DNA from: Acidobacteriota bacterium
GTDB lineage: Bacteria > Acidobacteriota > Thermoanaerobaculia > Thermoanaerobaculales > Sulfomarinibacteraceae
Reading direction: 5' to 3'
NCBI GenBank assembly: GCA_022340665.1
Contig: JAJDNM010000097.1
Location: 1-37,494 of the forward strand
DNA length: 37,494 bases
Made by a program: the position numbers and the translations under genes. A model generated the notes under the pieces. The model searched no databases, was not told the origin of the DNA, and saw nothing but the letters and a program-made list of their open reading frames with translations. Positions within the stretch are counted from its first letter, which is position 1. Each line of letters opens with the position of its first letter. This document shows, piece by piece, positions 24,850-32,340 of this stretch.

Positions 24850-25710
24850 TTAAACATCCGGCTTGGCCGCAGTCCGTCGATCCGGATCATCCTTCTCTGC
24901 CGGAGTCCGCCGATCGACGGTGCCACTGGCGGGACCTGCGTATTTCGCCAGCAGATGGCCGAACGGCAGCTTGAAATCGAGGCGATACAGCTTTCTCGTT
25001 GTATCCGGCCTGATCCAATAGATGAACTCGCCCTTACGGGCAAACATCTCACCGTCAGCAGTCATCGGCTGCGCACGCAGCAACCCGATCTTTCCATCCG
25101 GCGTCGTAAATTCCTTGGCTACGCCGATTCTCGTCGCTGTCGCCACAACTCCTTTATCGGTCAACAGGTTGAGATCGAAGGATGAGCCCGGGCCGCCGGC
25201 CAGAACCCTGCCACGAAAGACATAGGCCAGCGGATCGAGAGCACTCTCCCCTTCGAAGGGGACTGTCTCGGCCTTACCGTTCTTCTCGGCCGTTACCACC
25301 CCCGCGCGAGGGTCGACGTTATAACGGCTGATCTTGCGCCGACCCTTTTCAGTGATATCGCTCTGGTAGGCGATTGTGCTCATGGTCTCCGCGTCGACCC
25401 ACGAGTCGATCTGCCCGTCCACCCTGTAGATCTTGTTGAAGAACTTCGTGTTCGACGCGGTCATCACCACGTGGTATGCGGGCCGCCCCTGATACTTTTC
25501 GAGACGGCTCTCGAGCGTCATATGACCACAGGTGACGCCGAGGTATTCGACCTTGTAATGATATGGGCCATCGGTGGGGAACTCCGGCAGCTTTGCAGAA
25601 TCGTCAGAAGATTCTTCGAGCGAGCTCGAGAGGATATTCGCGGCCACAAGGGCTGGCACTGCGATGATCAGTGCGATGGTCACGTGCCGTCCTCCGCGAA
25701 ACCCGAACAT
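24850..25710 (-). CDS. DUF3108 secreted protein
   Basis: The 286-residue protein has an N-terminal hydrophobic signal or anchor (VTIALIIAVPALVAANI). The body fits DUF3108: DGPYHYKVEYLGVTCGHMTLE, then TKFFNKIYRVDGQIDSWVD, then SDITEKGRRKISRYNVD, ALDPLAYVFRGR and GKIGLLRAQPM, with a C-terminal RKLYRLDFKLPFGHL. These proteins are predicted periplasmic beta-rich, possibly lipid-binding barrels of unknown function. A charged, Pro-rich tail (PAEKDDPDRRTAAKPDV) follows. Its ATG overlaps the stop of the sulfotransferase gene (TGATG), so the two are translated in coupled fashion. This suggests that the sulfated product and the envelope protein act together. Confidence 0.82.
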   Translation of the reverse strand: MFGFRGGRHVTIALIIAVPALVAANILSSSLEESSDDSAKLPEFPTDGPYHYKVEYLGVTCGHMTLESRLEKYQGRPAYHVVMTASNTKFFNKIYRVDGQIDSWVDAETMSTIAYQSDITEKGRRKISRYNVDPRAGVVTAEKNGKAETVPFEGESALDPLAYVFRGRVLAGGPGSSFDLNLLTDKGVVATATRIGVAKEFTTPDGKIGLLRAQPMTADGEMFARKGEFIYWIRPDTTRKLYRLDFKLPFGHLLAKYAGPASGTVDRRTPAEKDDPDRRTAAKPDV

Positions 25711-26354
25711 CAGCCTGCTCGGTCGGCCACCGCGCCGTCCTGCGTTCTGCGATTCCGGTACAGGGTTCCATCCACGGCCCCCGCCATGCGGTCGGCATCG
25801 ACACCCCCCCCGAGGAAGTCGGCCATCCGCCGCGCCTCCCGCACGGGTTCGGCGACAACGTCGGCATAGTTGACGTACAGAACATCGAATTGGGGTCTGA
25901 ACCGGAGCTGGAACTCGATCTTCTCGAGGTGCGATTCATACATGGCCATCAGGTCCTCGTCTTCGGTATGGGATTCCTCATCTCTTCGTTCGAGCATCTT
26001 GGACTGCGACGCCAGCACTTCGTGCAGGTTGCGGCGCATGAACACCACCTTGTAGGTGTTGTCAGCGGGCAGGTGCGTGAGCAACGGCGACACGACCTTG
26101 ATGACCTTGCCACGCGCATTCGACAACCAGGTCTTGTCATTCATTTCCGCCAGATCCTTGACCCGCTCGTCCTCGAAGTAGCCCTTGGGATTATCTTCGT
26201 CTGCGGTGCGTATATTGTCGACAACCAGATCGAGGCCCCCCGCCTCGAGCATTTTCATGGCCATGGATGTACCTGACCGGGGCAAGCCGGAAACCACGAC
26301 CACCGGGCACCCATACCTCAATCGTCGAACAAAATCCTGCAGCACCGATGGCAT
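25710..26354 (-). CDS. PAPS-type sulfotransferase family protein
   Basis: The protein is 214 residues from the ATG at 26354, which has GAAGGAG 9 bases upstream; in-frame starts at 26402 and 26447 lack such a site. The 5'-phosphosulfate loop VVSGLPRSGTSMAMKML lies at about 20-36. The segment with NPKGYFEDERV and KVIKVVSPLLTHLP is typical of the short bacterial sulfotransferase-like group. YKVVFMRRNLHEVLASQ contains the Arg and Ser that hold the 3'-phosphate of PAPS. The acceptor is unknown. The gene is coupled to DUF3108 and divergent from the alkaline-phosphatase-superfamily gene. PAPS could come from the APS kinase at 17 kb. Confidence 0.82.
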   Translation of the reverse strand: MPSVLQDFVRRLRYGCPVVVVSGLPRSGTSMAMKMLEAGGLDLVVDNIRTADEDNPKGYFEDERVKDLAEMNDKTWLSNARGKVIKVVSPLLTHLPADNTYKVVFMRRNLHEVLASQSKMLERRDEESHTEDEDLMAMYESHLEKIEFQLRFRPQFDVLYVNYADVVAEPVREARRMADFLGGGVDADRMAGAVDGTLYRNRRTQDGAVADRAG

Positions 26355-26540
26355 CGTCGGAAACTCCTTCAAGTGGATGGGAATGCGCTCCTCGATCCCC
26401 ATATTTACAGTGCATTGAGTGACATATCGGACGCGCGGCAACACCACTCGCCCTGCGTACGAGGTATATTACAATGCCGCGGTCGTTTTCCCACCTGGAG
26501 ATAGCGGCTCAGCGTCAATCGACAGACTCACGGGAGAATC

Positions 26541-28685
26541 ATGAAGAGAGCGTTCGATCAGAATAGAGAATGCCTGTTGCGCGCCATCGTCGGTGGGGCC
26601 GCACTTCTCGTCATTCTGACCCTGCCCCGGTCGGCCGAGGCCTACATCGGTCCCGGTGCGGGATTCGCGGTTCTCGGGTCTTTTGCCGTCCTGTTCGTCA
26701 CCATGTTGCTCGCCGGTGTCTCGCTCCTGGTGTGGCCGTTTCGCATGCTGTGGAGAGCGATTCGCCACCGCACCAAGAGCAAGCCGCTGGTCAAGAGGCT
26801 CATAGTGGTCGGATTCGACGGTCAGGAGCCCCGCATCACCGAACGGATGATGAACGATGGAAAGCTCCCCAACTTCAAGAAACTGGCGGACAGTGGTTGC
26901 TACAGCAGGTTGCGGTCCACCTTCCCGTCGATCACACCGGTTGCATGGTCTTCCTTCACAACCGGCACCAACCCCGGCAAGCACAATATCTTTGATTTTC
27001 TCGACCGCGACCCCCGCACCTACCTCCCACGCCTCTCGTCAACCGAGATTGGTTCGGTCGACCGGGTCCTCAAGCTGGGGAAACTGAGGATTCCACTCGC
27101 AAAACCCACCATCCGCCTGCTGCGAAAGTCGAAACCCTTCTGGACGATTCTCGGAGAACACAATATCTGGAGCACGATCATCCGGGTGCCGATCACCTTC
27201 CCGCCCGACAAATTCTATGGCGCACAACTCGGGGCGATGTGCATCCCGGACCTGCTCGGCACCCAGGGCACCTTTCTCTACTTCACGACGAGGCCCGAGG
27301 GCGAGGCCTTTCAGGAGGGCGGACTGCGCTTCGAGCTCTCCTCGAATGGTTCCAAAGACAAATTCGAAGGCAATATCGAGGGACCGGAGAATACCTTTCT
27401 CGAGGGCAACCCACCGATGCTTCTGCCCCTGCATATCGACGTCGACCGGGAAAACGGTCGAGCCCTAGTCTCGGTCAACGGGGATTCTTTGGAGCTCGAG
27501 CCGCGGGTCCTCAGTGATTGGGTGAAACTGACCTTCAAGGCGGTTGCCGGAATGAAGGTGACCGGCATCTGTCGCATGATGCTCACCGAGATGGCGGAGC
27601 ACGTTTCGCTCTATATCTCGCCGATCAACATCGAACCCGAGAAGCCGGTGATGCCGATCTCCCACCCGGGTTATTACTGTTCATACCTCGAGAAAAAGCT
27701 GGGACCCTACGCGACTCTGGGCCTCGCCGAGGACACATGGGCTCTGAATGAAAAAATCACTGACGACCACACCTTCATGACCCAGACCACCGACATCGAC
27801 GTCGAACGAGAAGAGATGTTTTTCGCCGCCCTCGAAAGGCTGCGACAGGGAGCGTTGGTCACGGTCTTCGATGCGACCGACCGGGTCAACCACATGTTCT
27901 GGCGCTACCGGGAGGAGGGCCACCCGGCTGCCGCCGGCGTCGAAGACCCTGCCTACGCCGACGCCATCGAGGAGCAATACCGGCGCAACGACGAAATCGT
28001 CGGCCGCGTGATGGAACGGCTCGGTGACGGCGACGTCCTGTGGGTGATGTCCGACCACGGATGTACCTCGTTCAGGCGTGGCGTCAATCTCAACGCCTGG
28101 TTTCTGGAGAACGGCTACCTTGGGTTGAAAGACGACGCGGATGCTACGGAACCGTGGCTGCAATCGGTCGACTGGTCGAAGACCAGGGCCTATGCGGTGG
28201 GTCTGGTGGGCATCTTCCTCAACATCAAGGGTCGTGAAGCTCACGGCATTGTCGCCGCAGGTGACGAAGCGGAGGCGCTCAAAGCCGAGCTCAAAGGCAA
28301 GCTCGACGGTCTGGTTGACGAGGAGAAAAACGAGGTCGCAATCAACGAGGCGTTCGACACGGACGATCTCTACCGCGGTCCCTACAAGGGCAACGCACCG
28401 GACCTCCTGATCGGCTACAACCACGGCTACAGGATTTCGTGGGACTGCGCGAGCGGCGTGGTCGCGGGCTCGGTCTTCGAAGACAATACGAAAGCGTGGA
28501 GTGGAGATCACATCGTCGATCCGAGACTGGTGCCGGGAATCTTTCTTGCGAGCCATAAAATCGAAAAAGAAGACCCGGCAATCATCGACCTGGCGCCGAC
28601 CGCCCTGACGCTTTTTGGTATCAAACCCGAGGCCCACATGGAGGGCAGACCGATCGTGGACGTCGGAAAATTCAGTGAACGATAA
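26541..28685 (+). CDS. Alkaline-phosphatase-superfamily phosphodiesterase/nucleotide-pyrophosphatase-like membrane protein
   Basis: The 714-residue protein has a signal-like segment (about 14-34, ending AEAYIGPGAG) and a second hydrophobic helix at about 41-68 (FAVLGSFAVLFVTMLLAGVSLLVW), then the catalytic body. Metal and nucleophile landmarks of the type I phosphodiesterase branch are GFDGQEPRI with D93, FPSITPVAWSSFTTGTNP with T132 as nucleophile, FDATDRVNHMFW, MSDHGCTSF and GDHIVD near the end. An insert at about 225-370 with beta-rich sequence (LFYFTTR-like, RALVSVNGDSLELEP) has no clear relative. Substrate could be a phosphodiester or a glycerophosphate group on an envelope molecule. TATATT at 26465-26470 may be the -10. 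It is followed after 15 bases by a small ribbon-helix-helix-like protein, forming a unit with the next gene. Confidence 0.84.
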   Translation: MKRAFDQNRECLLRAIVGGAALLVILTLPRSAEAYIGPGAGFAVLGSFAVLFVTMLLAGVSLLVWPFRMLWRAIRHRTKSKPLVKRLIVVGFDGQEPRITERMMNDGKLPNFKKLADSGCYSRLRSTFPSITPVAWSSFTTGTNPGKHNIFDFLDRDPRTYLPRLSSTEIGSVDRVLKLGKLRIPLAKPTIRLLRKSKPFWTILGEHNIWSTIIRVPITFPPDKFYGAQLGAMCIPDLLGTQGTFLYFTTRPEGEAFQEGGLRFELSSNGSKDKFEGNIEGPENTFLEGNPPMLLPLHIDVDRENGRALVSVNGDSLELEPRVLSDWVKLTFKAVAGMKVTGICRMMLTEMAEHVSLYISPINIEPEKPVMPISHPGYYCSYLEKKLGPYATLGLAEDTWALNEKITDDHTFMTQTTDIDVEREEMFFAALERLRQGALVTVFDATDRVNHMFWRYREEGHPAAAGVEDPAYADAIEEQYRRNDEIVGRVMERLGDGDVLWVMSDHGCTSFRRGVNLNAWFLENGYLGLKDDADATEPWLQSVDWSKTRAYAVGLVGIFLNIKGREAHGIVAAGDEAEALKAELKGKLDGLVDEEKNEVAINEAFDTDDLYRGPYKGNAPDLLIGYNHGYRISWDCASGVVAGSVFEDNTKAWSGDHIVDPRLVPGIFLASHKIEKEDPAIIDLAPTALTLFGIKPEAHMEGRPIVDVGKFSER

Positions 28686-28700
28686 ATAGGAGAGAGGATC

Positions 28701-28895
28701 ATGTTCGGATACACCAAGGTCAAGCTCGAAAAAAGCCTGGTCGACAGGATCAGCCGCTTCTCGGAGATCGCCGGATACTCTTCGCCCGAGGAGTTCATCA
28801 CCCACGCTCTCGAGAAGGAGCTCGCCCAGCTCGAGGACGCGGACTCCGAGGAGGAGATCAAAAAGCGTCTTCAGGGCCTCGGCTACATGTCTTAG
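28701..28895 (+). CDS. Small ribbon-helix-helix-like protein with LGYM tail
   Basis: The 64-residue protein has ATG at 28701 with AGGAGAGAGGA just upstream. The first 45 residues read as a ribbon-helix-helix: a strand (YTKVKLEKS), helix (LVDRISRFSEIAGY), turn (SSPEE) and helix (EFITHALEKELAQL), as in CopG/Arc-type DNA binders. An acidic linker follows, then the tail EEEIKKRLQGLGYMS, which resembles the ends of the sulfatase-like and ASST-like proteins 12-14 kb away. It sits between the phosphodiesterase-like protein and a membrane protein and is probably cotranscribed. It may be a small regulator or a subunit that docks on the enzyme; I cannot tell which. Confidence 0.8.
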   Translation: MFGYTKVKLEKSLVDRISRFSEIAGYSSPEEFITHALEKELAQLEDADSEEEIKKRLQGLGYMS

Positions 28896-28914
28896 AAAGA
28901 CCGGTCGAGTCCAG

Positions 28915-29757
28915 ATGAAGCTGATCAACGATCTCCTGCGCCCGGTCTTCGATCTGCTGCAGGCCCCCCTCGCCGGGCTGCCCGCATTTGTCGGCGTTCT
29001 CGTGTGGTCGATTCCGGTCGGTGTCTTCGCCCTGTGGGTATTCGGTAAGACATCGAACCAGGAGCGAATCGCCGAAGTCAAACGACACATCCACGCAGGG
29101 CTCTTCGAGATCCGCCTGTTCAATGACGACATCCGAGCCATCATGCGCGCACAGGGCGAGATCCTCCGACACGTCGTGCACTACCAGGCGTTGGCGCTCA
29201 AACCGATGATCTTCATCCTCCCACCGCTGGTGCTGGTGATGGTCCAGCTCCACCAGTTCTACGGCTTTCGCGGTCTTCAACCGGGCGAAGAGGTCCTCCT
29301 CACCGTCCAGCTCGATCCCAAGGCGATCGAAACCTCCCAGCGGCCCGACTTCGAGATCAATCTCCCACCCGGCCTGAACGAGGCGATGGCCCCCGTGTGG
29401 GTTCCATCTCTCGGTCAGATCTCGTGGCTGCTTGGAGTCCAAGATTGGGGTGACTGGGAGATCCGGCTGGACATCGACGGCGCCACCTACGGCAAGACCG
29501 TTCGTGCGACGGAAGAGCTCGTCAGACTCTCCCCCGAAAAACCACCCCGGACCTTCGTCGACCAGCTCGAATGGCCGTCCGAGCCGCCTTTCGAAAAAGG
29601 AGAGGCGATCCGATCGATAACTCTCGACTATCCCGAAGGCTCAGTCTCGGTTCTCGGCTGGGATTTCGAGTGGGCCTTCGCCTGGATGGTCGTCTTCTTC
29701 GTCCTCACTATGGTCGTCGCGCTCGTCCTTCGCAAACCAATGGGGATCGAGCTCTGA
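28915..29757 (+). CDS. Three-helix membrane protein, possible Oxa1/EMC3-like fold
   Basis: The 280-residue protein has a helix at about 22-43 (LPAFVGVLVWSIPVGVFALWVF), a cytoplasmic helical hairpin (NQERIAEVKRHIHAGLFEIR, DDIRAIMRAQGEILRHVV), and a second helix at about 96-113 (KPMIFILPPLVLVMVQL). A roughly 130-residue extracytoplasmic beta-rich domain follows, and a third helix at about 253-273 (FAWMVVFFVLTMVVALVL). TM, charged coiled hairpin, TM is the layout of the DUF106/EMC3 and YidC group, but the large loop is different. Similarity to that group is inference. It follows the alkaline-phosphatase-superfamily gene and the small protein in close order and likely works with them at the inner membrane. 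Confidence 0.78.
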   Translation: MKLINDLLRPVFDLLQAPLAGLPAFVGVLVWSIPVGVFALWVFGKTSNQERIAEVKRHIHAGLFEIRLFNDDIRAIMRAQGEILRHVVHYQALALKPMIFILPPLVLVMVQLHQFYGFRGLQPGEEVLLTVQLDPKAIETSQRPDFEINLPPGLNEAMAPVWVPSLGQISWLLGVQDWGDWEIRLDIDGATYGKTVRATEELVRLSPEKPPRTFVDQLEWPSEPPFEKGEAIRSITLDYPEGSVSVLGWDFEWAFAWMVVFFVLTMVVALVLRKPMGIEL

Positions 29758-29779
29758 TCCCGGTTTCGAAAGGCCACAT

Positions 29780-30700
29780 GTGAAGATCCGCGCCGCCACT
29801 CTGGGTGCCGCCTGCATCTGCCTGTCGGCCGCCCTTTGGGGCCTGGACGGGGTCGTTCTGACACCCCGGCTGGCAAACCTGCAGGTTCCATTCGTGGTCT
29901 TTTTGCTGCACGCGATCCCCTTCGCGCTGATGCAGCCCTTTTTGTGGTCCAGCTATCGCCGTCTGCGCGAGATGCCTACCCGGGGCTGGCTCGCGCTCTC
30001 GCTGGTCGCTTTCACCGGCGGCCTCCTCGGCACGCTGGCCATTGTCAACGCGCTCTTTCTCGTCGATTTCAATCAGCTCAGCGTGGTGGTCCTTCTGCAG
30101 AAGCTGCAGCCCGTCTTCGCCCTCGCTCTGGCGGCCGTCCTGCTCGGAGAACGGGTCAGCGCCAGATTCGTGGCGGCCGCGGTAGTGGCCCTGGCCGGCG
30201 CCTACCTGCTGACCTTTGGTCTCGCTATGCCGGACGCAACGGCAGACGGGGTCTCCCTCAAAGCGGCGTTGTTGGCCATTCTTGCCGCAGCGGCTTTCGG
30301 CTCCGCAACCGTTCTGAGCAAGATGCTGCTCGGCTCGCTCGATTTCAAGGACGCGACCTTCGCCCGCTACGGCATGACCTCTGCGATGGCCCTGCTCTAC
30401 CTCGCCGTGCGTGGCATCGGCCTTCCCTTCGCGTCCGTCACCGGCACCAACTGGGCGGTGATCCTCGTCATCTCCCTGACCACCGGGTCGGGCGCCATCT
30501 TCCTCTACTACTATGGATTAACGCGGGTGCGGGCGAGTGTCGCCACCATTTGCGAGCTCTGTCTGCCGCTCTCCGCAGTTCTCCTCGACTACATCGTCAA
30601 CGACTCGGTACTCGGCCCCTGGCAATGGGTGGGAGCAGCCCTTCTCGTCGGCGCGATTCTGCGGATCACGATCACGCCGGAAAACGGGAAACAAGAATGA
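29780..30700 (+). CDS. EamA/DMT-family transporter
   Basis: The 306-residue protein has ten hydrophobic helices in two EamA halves. The first half has SAALWGLDGVVLTPRL, and the pattern LLQKLQPVFALALAAVLLGER is the EamA family signature before the halves meet. The second has AAAAFGSATVLSKMLLGSLD and CELCLPLSAVLLDYIVND. GTG at 29780 follows AAAGG by 6 bases. The substrate of such drug/metabolite transporters cannot be told by sequence alone. The gene starts 22 bases after the membrane protein and may share its transcript. Its TGA stop is part of an AATGAGG repeat unit, so the final residues NGKQE abut the heptamer element. Confidence 0.9.
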   Translation: MKIRAATLGAACICLSAALWGLDGVVLTPRLANLQVPFVVFLLHAIPFALMQPFLWSSYRRLREMPTRGWLALSLVAFTGGLLGTLAIVNALFLVDFNQLSVVVLLQKLQPVFALALAAVLLGERVSARFVAAAVVALAGAYLLTFGLAMPDATADGVSLKAALLAILAAAAFGSATVLSKMLLGSLDFKDATFARYGMTSAMALLYLAVRGIGLPFASVTGTNWAVILVISLTTGSGAIFLYYYGLTRVRASVATICELCLPLSAVLLDYIVNDSVLGPWQWVGAALLVGAILRITITPENGKQE

Positions 30701-30800
30701 GGAATGAGAAATTAGGTATTCCCACCCCTGCCCCCTGTGATATCAACGTCCCGGGCGGGTGGACGGCATTCCTAATTCCTAACTCCTAATTCCTCATTCA
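30696..30800. repeat. Palindromic heptamer-array element, copy 8, bridging two convergent stops
   Basis: The left array has AATGAGG, AATGAGA and AATTAGG. The core is CCCACCCCTGCCCCC with a GGGCGGGTGGACGG partner. The right array reads ATTCCTA, ATTCCTA, ACTCCTA, ATTCCTC, ATTCA. The element starts inside the EamA stop (TGA 30698-30700) and ends on the stop of the convergent toroid-like gene (30798-30800). The whole intergenic gap is the element. A bidirectional terminator function is the natural reading but is not shown. Confidence 0.8.
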
Positions 30801-31766
30801 ATCTGGTTTTTGCGGGAACATTCTCGGGAGCTGCGCATCGACGGCGAAGGTCATCAGAGCGACCGCACACTTCAGGGTCACCCACCGAGACGGCTCGCCG
30901 GGCTCGGCACCGCTCACGACTCCGAGAGAGCGTGGCACCGGAGCCCTTCGCCGCCACCGTCCACCATCTATTTGACGGTTCTGCAGATGCCTGAGCAGCG
31001 GAACCATGGCGGGCTGGAGCGACGTCTCCGATTTTGCGAGCGACCATAGCACCTCCGCCTCGTCGGTCCTTCCGAGGCATGGATGGCCGTCGTCACCCGA
31101 CAGCGAGTCGGACGAGGAGATAAGCCGCATGATCGATCCGGTCGCACGATCCCTCAGTCGTTTTCTCTTGCGGTCACCGCACGCGGTCAGGGCCGCAAGG
31201 AGGGCGATCGGCGTGACGTCACACTCACCCGAGCTGTCCCGGCGCCTCCAGCAACGCCAGCCACCGTCCGGGTGTCCGGCGTCGCCTTCTTCCAGCCACG
31301 CCAGACCTTCCTGAAATCGCTGATGGTGGCACCAACCCAGCTCGGCCAGCCCGTGCAGCACCCTGGCCGTCAACCACGGCACGGCCTGGCCTCCTTCCGC
31401 GCGCGCGAACCCCCCTTCGCCCGGGGCGGTCTCCAGGATCATCTCGGCCGCCGCCTGGAGCCTGGGGTCGGTCGGATCGGCGCCCCACTGGACGGCCGCC
31501 AGCAAGCGCCACCCGGGGCCCGCATAGGCACGCCACAGGGGCGTGTCGGTCGACCATGTACCGTCCGGGGCGAGATCCGCGATCAGGGTCGCAACCGGCT
31601 CGGCGGCGTTCGAGCCTCCGCGGGCACGGATCACGGCCGGGCTGTCCGATGGTCTCTTGATGAGCTCGGTCAGAGCCCTCCAATGAAGATTCGGCCGACG
31701 CGCATCGAGGAGCCACGGGAGGGGATCGCCACGTAATGACTCCCAGGGTTGATCGCAGGCCTTCAC
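30798..31766 (-). CDS. Toroid-like (prenyltransferase/squalene-cyclase-repeat-like) hypothetical protein
   Basis: The 322-residue soluble protein has no signal or membrane helix and starts at GTG 31766. It begins DPLPWLLDARRPNLHWRAL, an opening seen in several alpha/alpha-toroid-like bacterial proteins. Repeats with Gly-Trp or Gly-Gly turns follow at regular distance: APDGTWS, APGEGGFAR, GHPDGGWRCW, DDGHPCLGR, IDGGRWRRR. These resemble QW-like repeats of terpene cyclase and prenyltransferase barrels. The DxDD or zinc-ligand set of the true enzymes is not visible, so catalytic activity is doubtful. Neighbours give no functional hint. Family assignment is moderate. Confidence 0.72.
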   Translation of the reverse strand: MKACDQPWESLRGDPLPWLLDARRPNLHWRALTELIKRPSDSPAVIRARGGSNAAEPVATLIADLAPDGTWSTDTPLWRAYAGPGWRLLAAVQWGADPTDPRLQAAAEMILETAPGEGGFARAEGGQAVPWLTARVLHGLAELGWCHHQRFQEGLAWLEEGDAGHPDGGWRCWRRRDSSGECDVTPIALLAALTACGDRKRKRLRDRATGSIMRLISSSDSLSGDDGHPCLGRTDEAEVLWSLAKSETSLQPAMVPLLRHLQNRQIDGGRWRRRAPVPRSLGVVSGAEPGEPSRWVTLKCAVALMTFAVDAQLPRMFPQKPD

Positions 31767-31784
31767 CGTGGTCGCCGCATCAAC

Positions 31785-32063
31785 TCAGATCCGCCCGGCA
31801 CGACGCTGTTGAATAGTGTGCCGCAACACGCGAAGCGCCCCGTCGATGCGCGTGATTCTACGGTTTCGGGCTTGGAGGGCCGGTTGATCGTTGAGGTCAA
31901 CCTGCTCGCCGCGCGTCTCGCGGAGCCTCTTGTCGAGCTCGAACTCGAGAGTCGTCATCTGGTCTACGCTCAGGCGCTTGAGGGACACCTGAGATACCAG
32001 TGTGTAACCGTCACAGATCTGCCGTGCCATCGCCGGCGCCGATCCTCCCTGGTAGCTTCCCAT
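31785..32063 (-). CDS. Small hypothetical protein with charged helices
   Basis: The protein is 92 residues from the ATG at 32063, preceded by GGAGG at a 5-base distance; a GTG at 32075 is the alternative. It is basic and helix-rich: a segment ending LVSQVSLKRLSVDQM, then a coiled part (TTLEFELDKRLRETRGEQ), then LQARNRRITRIDGALRVLRH. There is no recognised domain. The REPIN-like element begins just upstream of the start, and the toroid-like gene begins 18 bases after its stop, so the two could be cotranscribed. Confidence 0.6.
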   Translation of the reverse strand: MGSYQGGSAPAMARQICDGYTLVSQVSLKRLSVDQMTTLEFELDKRLRETRGEQVDLNDQPALQARNRRITRIDGALRVLRHTIQQRRAGRI

Positions 32064-32075
32064 CTGCACCTCCAC

Positions 32076-32258
32076 TAACCCGGCCTTCTCACCGGGTGTC
32101 TACTGCGGGCGGCGGATGACAGCGATCTGTCGTGCTTTTCGCAAATCGTGCTCCTCGACGTAGTGCTACTACGCCTGCGTCGCCCGATCCGCGAAATACC
32201 CAACATCTCACTACCCTTCGCCGCCCTCGTCGCGAAACCCGGTGAGAAGACCGGGCTA
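32076..32258. repeat. REPIN/MITE-like element with 22-bp inverted ends
   Basis: The ends (32076-32097 and 32237-32258) are inverted repeats matching at 20 of 22 positions. Each end is itself a hairpin, ACCCGG and CCGGGT around an 8-base CCTTCTCA loop, so the layout is two REP-type hairpins facing each other. TA lies at both outer edges, as in TA-target elements. The interior holds further self-complementary parts, including GTAGTGCTACTAC near the middle. It has no frame of its own. Non-autonomous mobility or a structured RNA are both possible. Confidence 0.72.
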
Positions 32259-32340
32259 ACAATTCCAGTGTAACCGACGGTCACTCGCCCACTCGGTGAT
32301 CAGCCGACAGAGGGCTGGCGAGTTGGTTGCTGGCCACTGA

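Noticed and set aside
27681-29144. A 487-codon minus-strand frame opposite the phosphodiesterase-like gene
   Set aside because: It crosses three well-supported plus-strand genes and has no family features.
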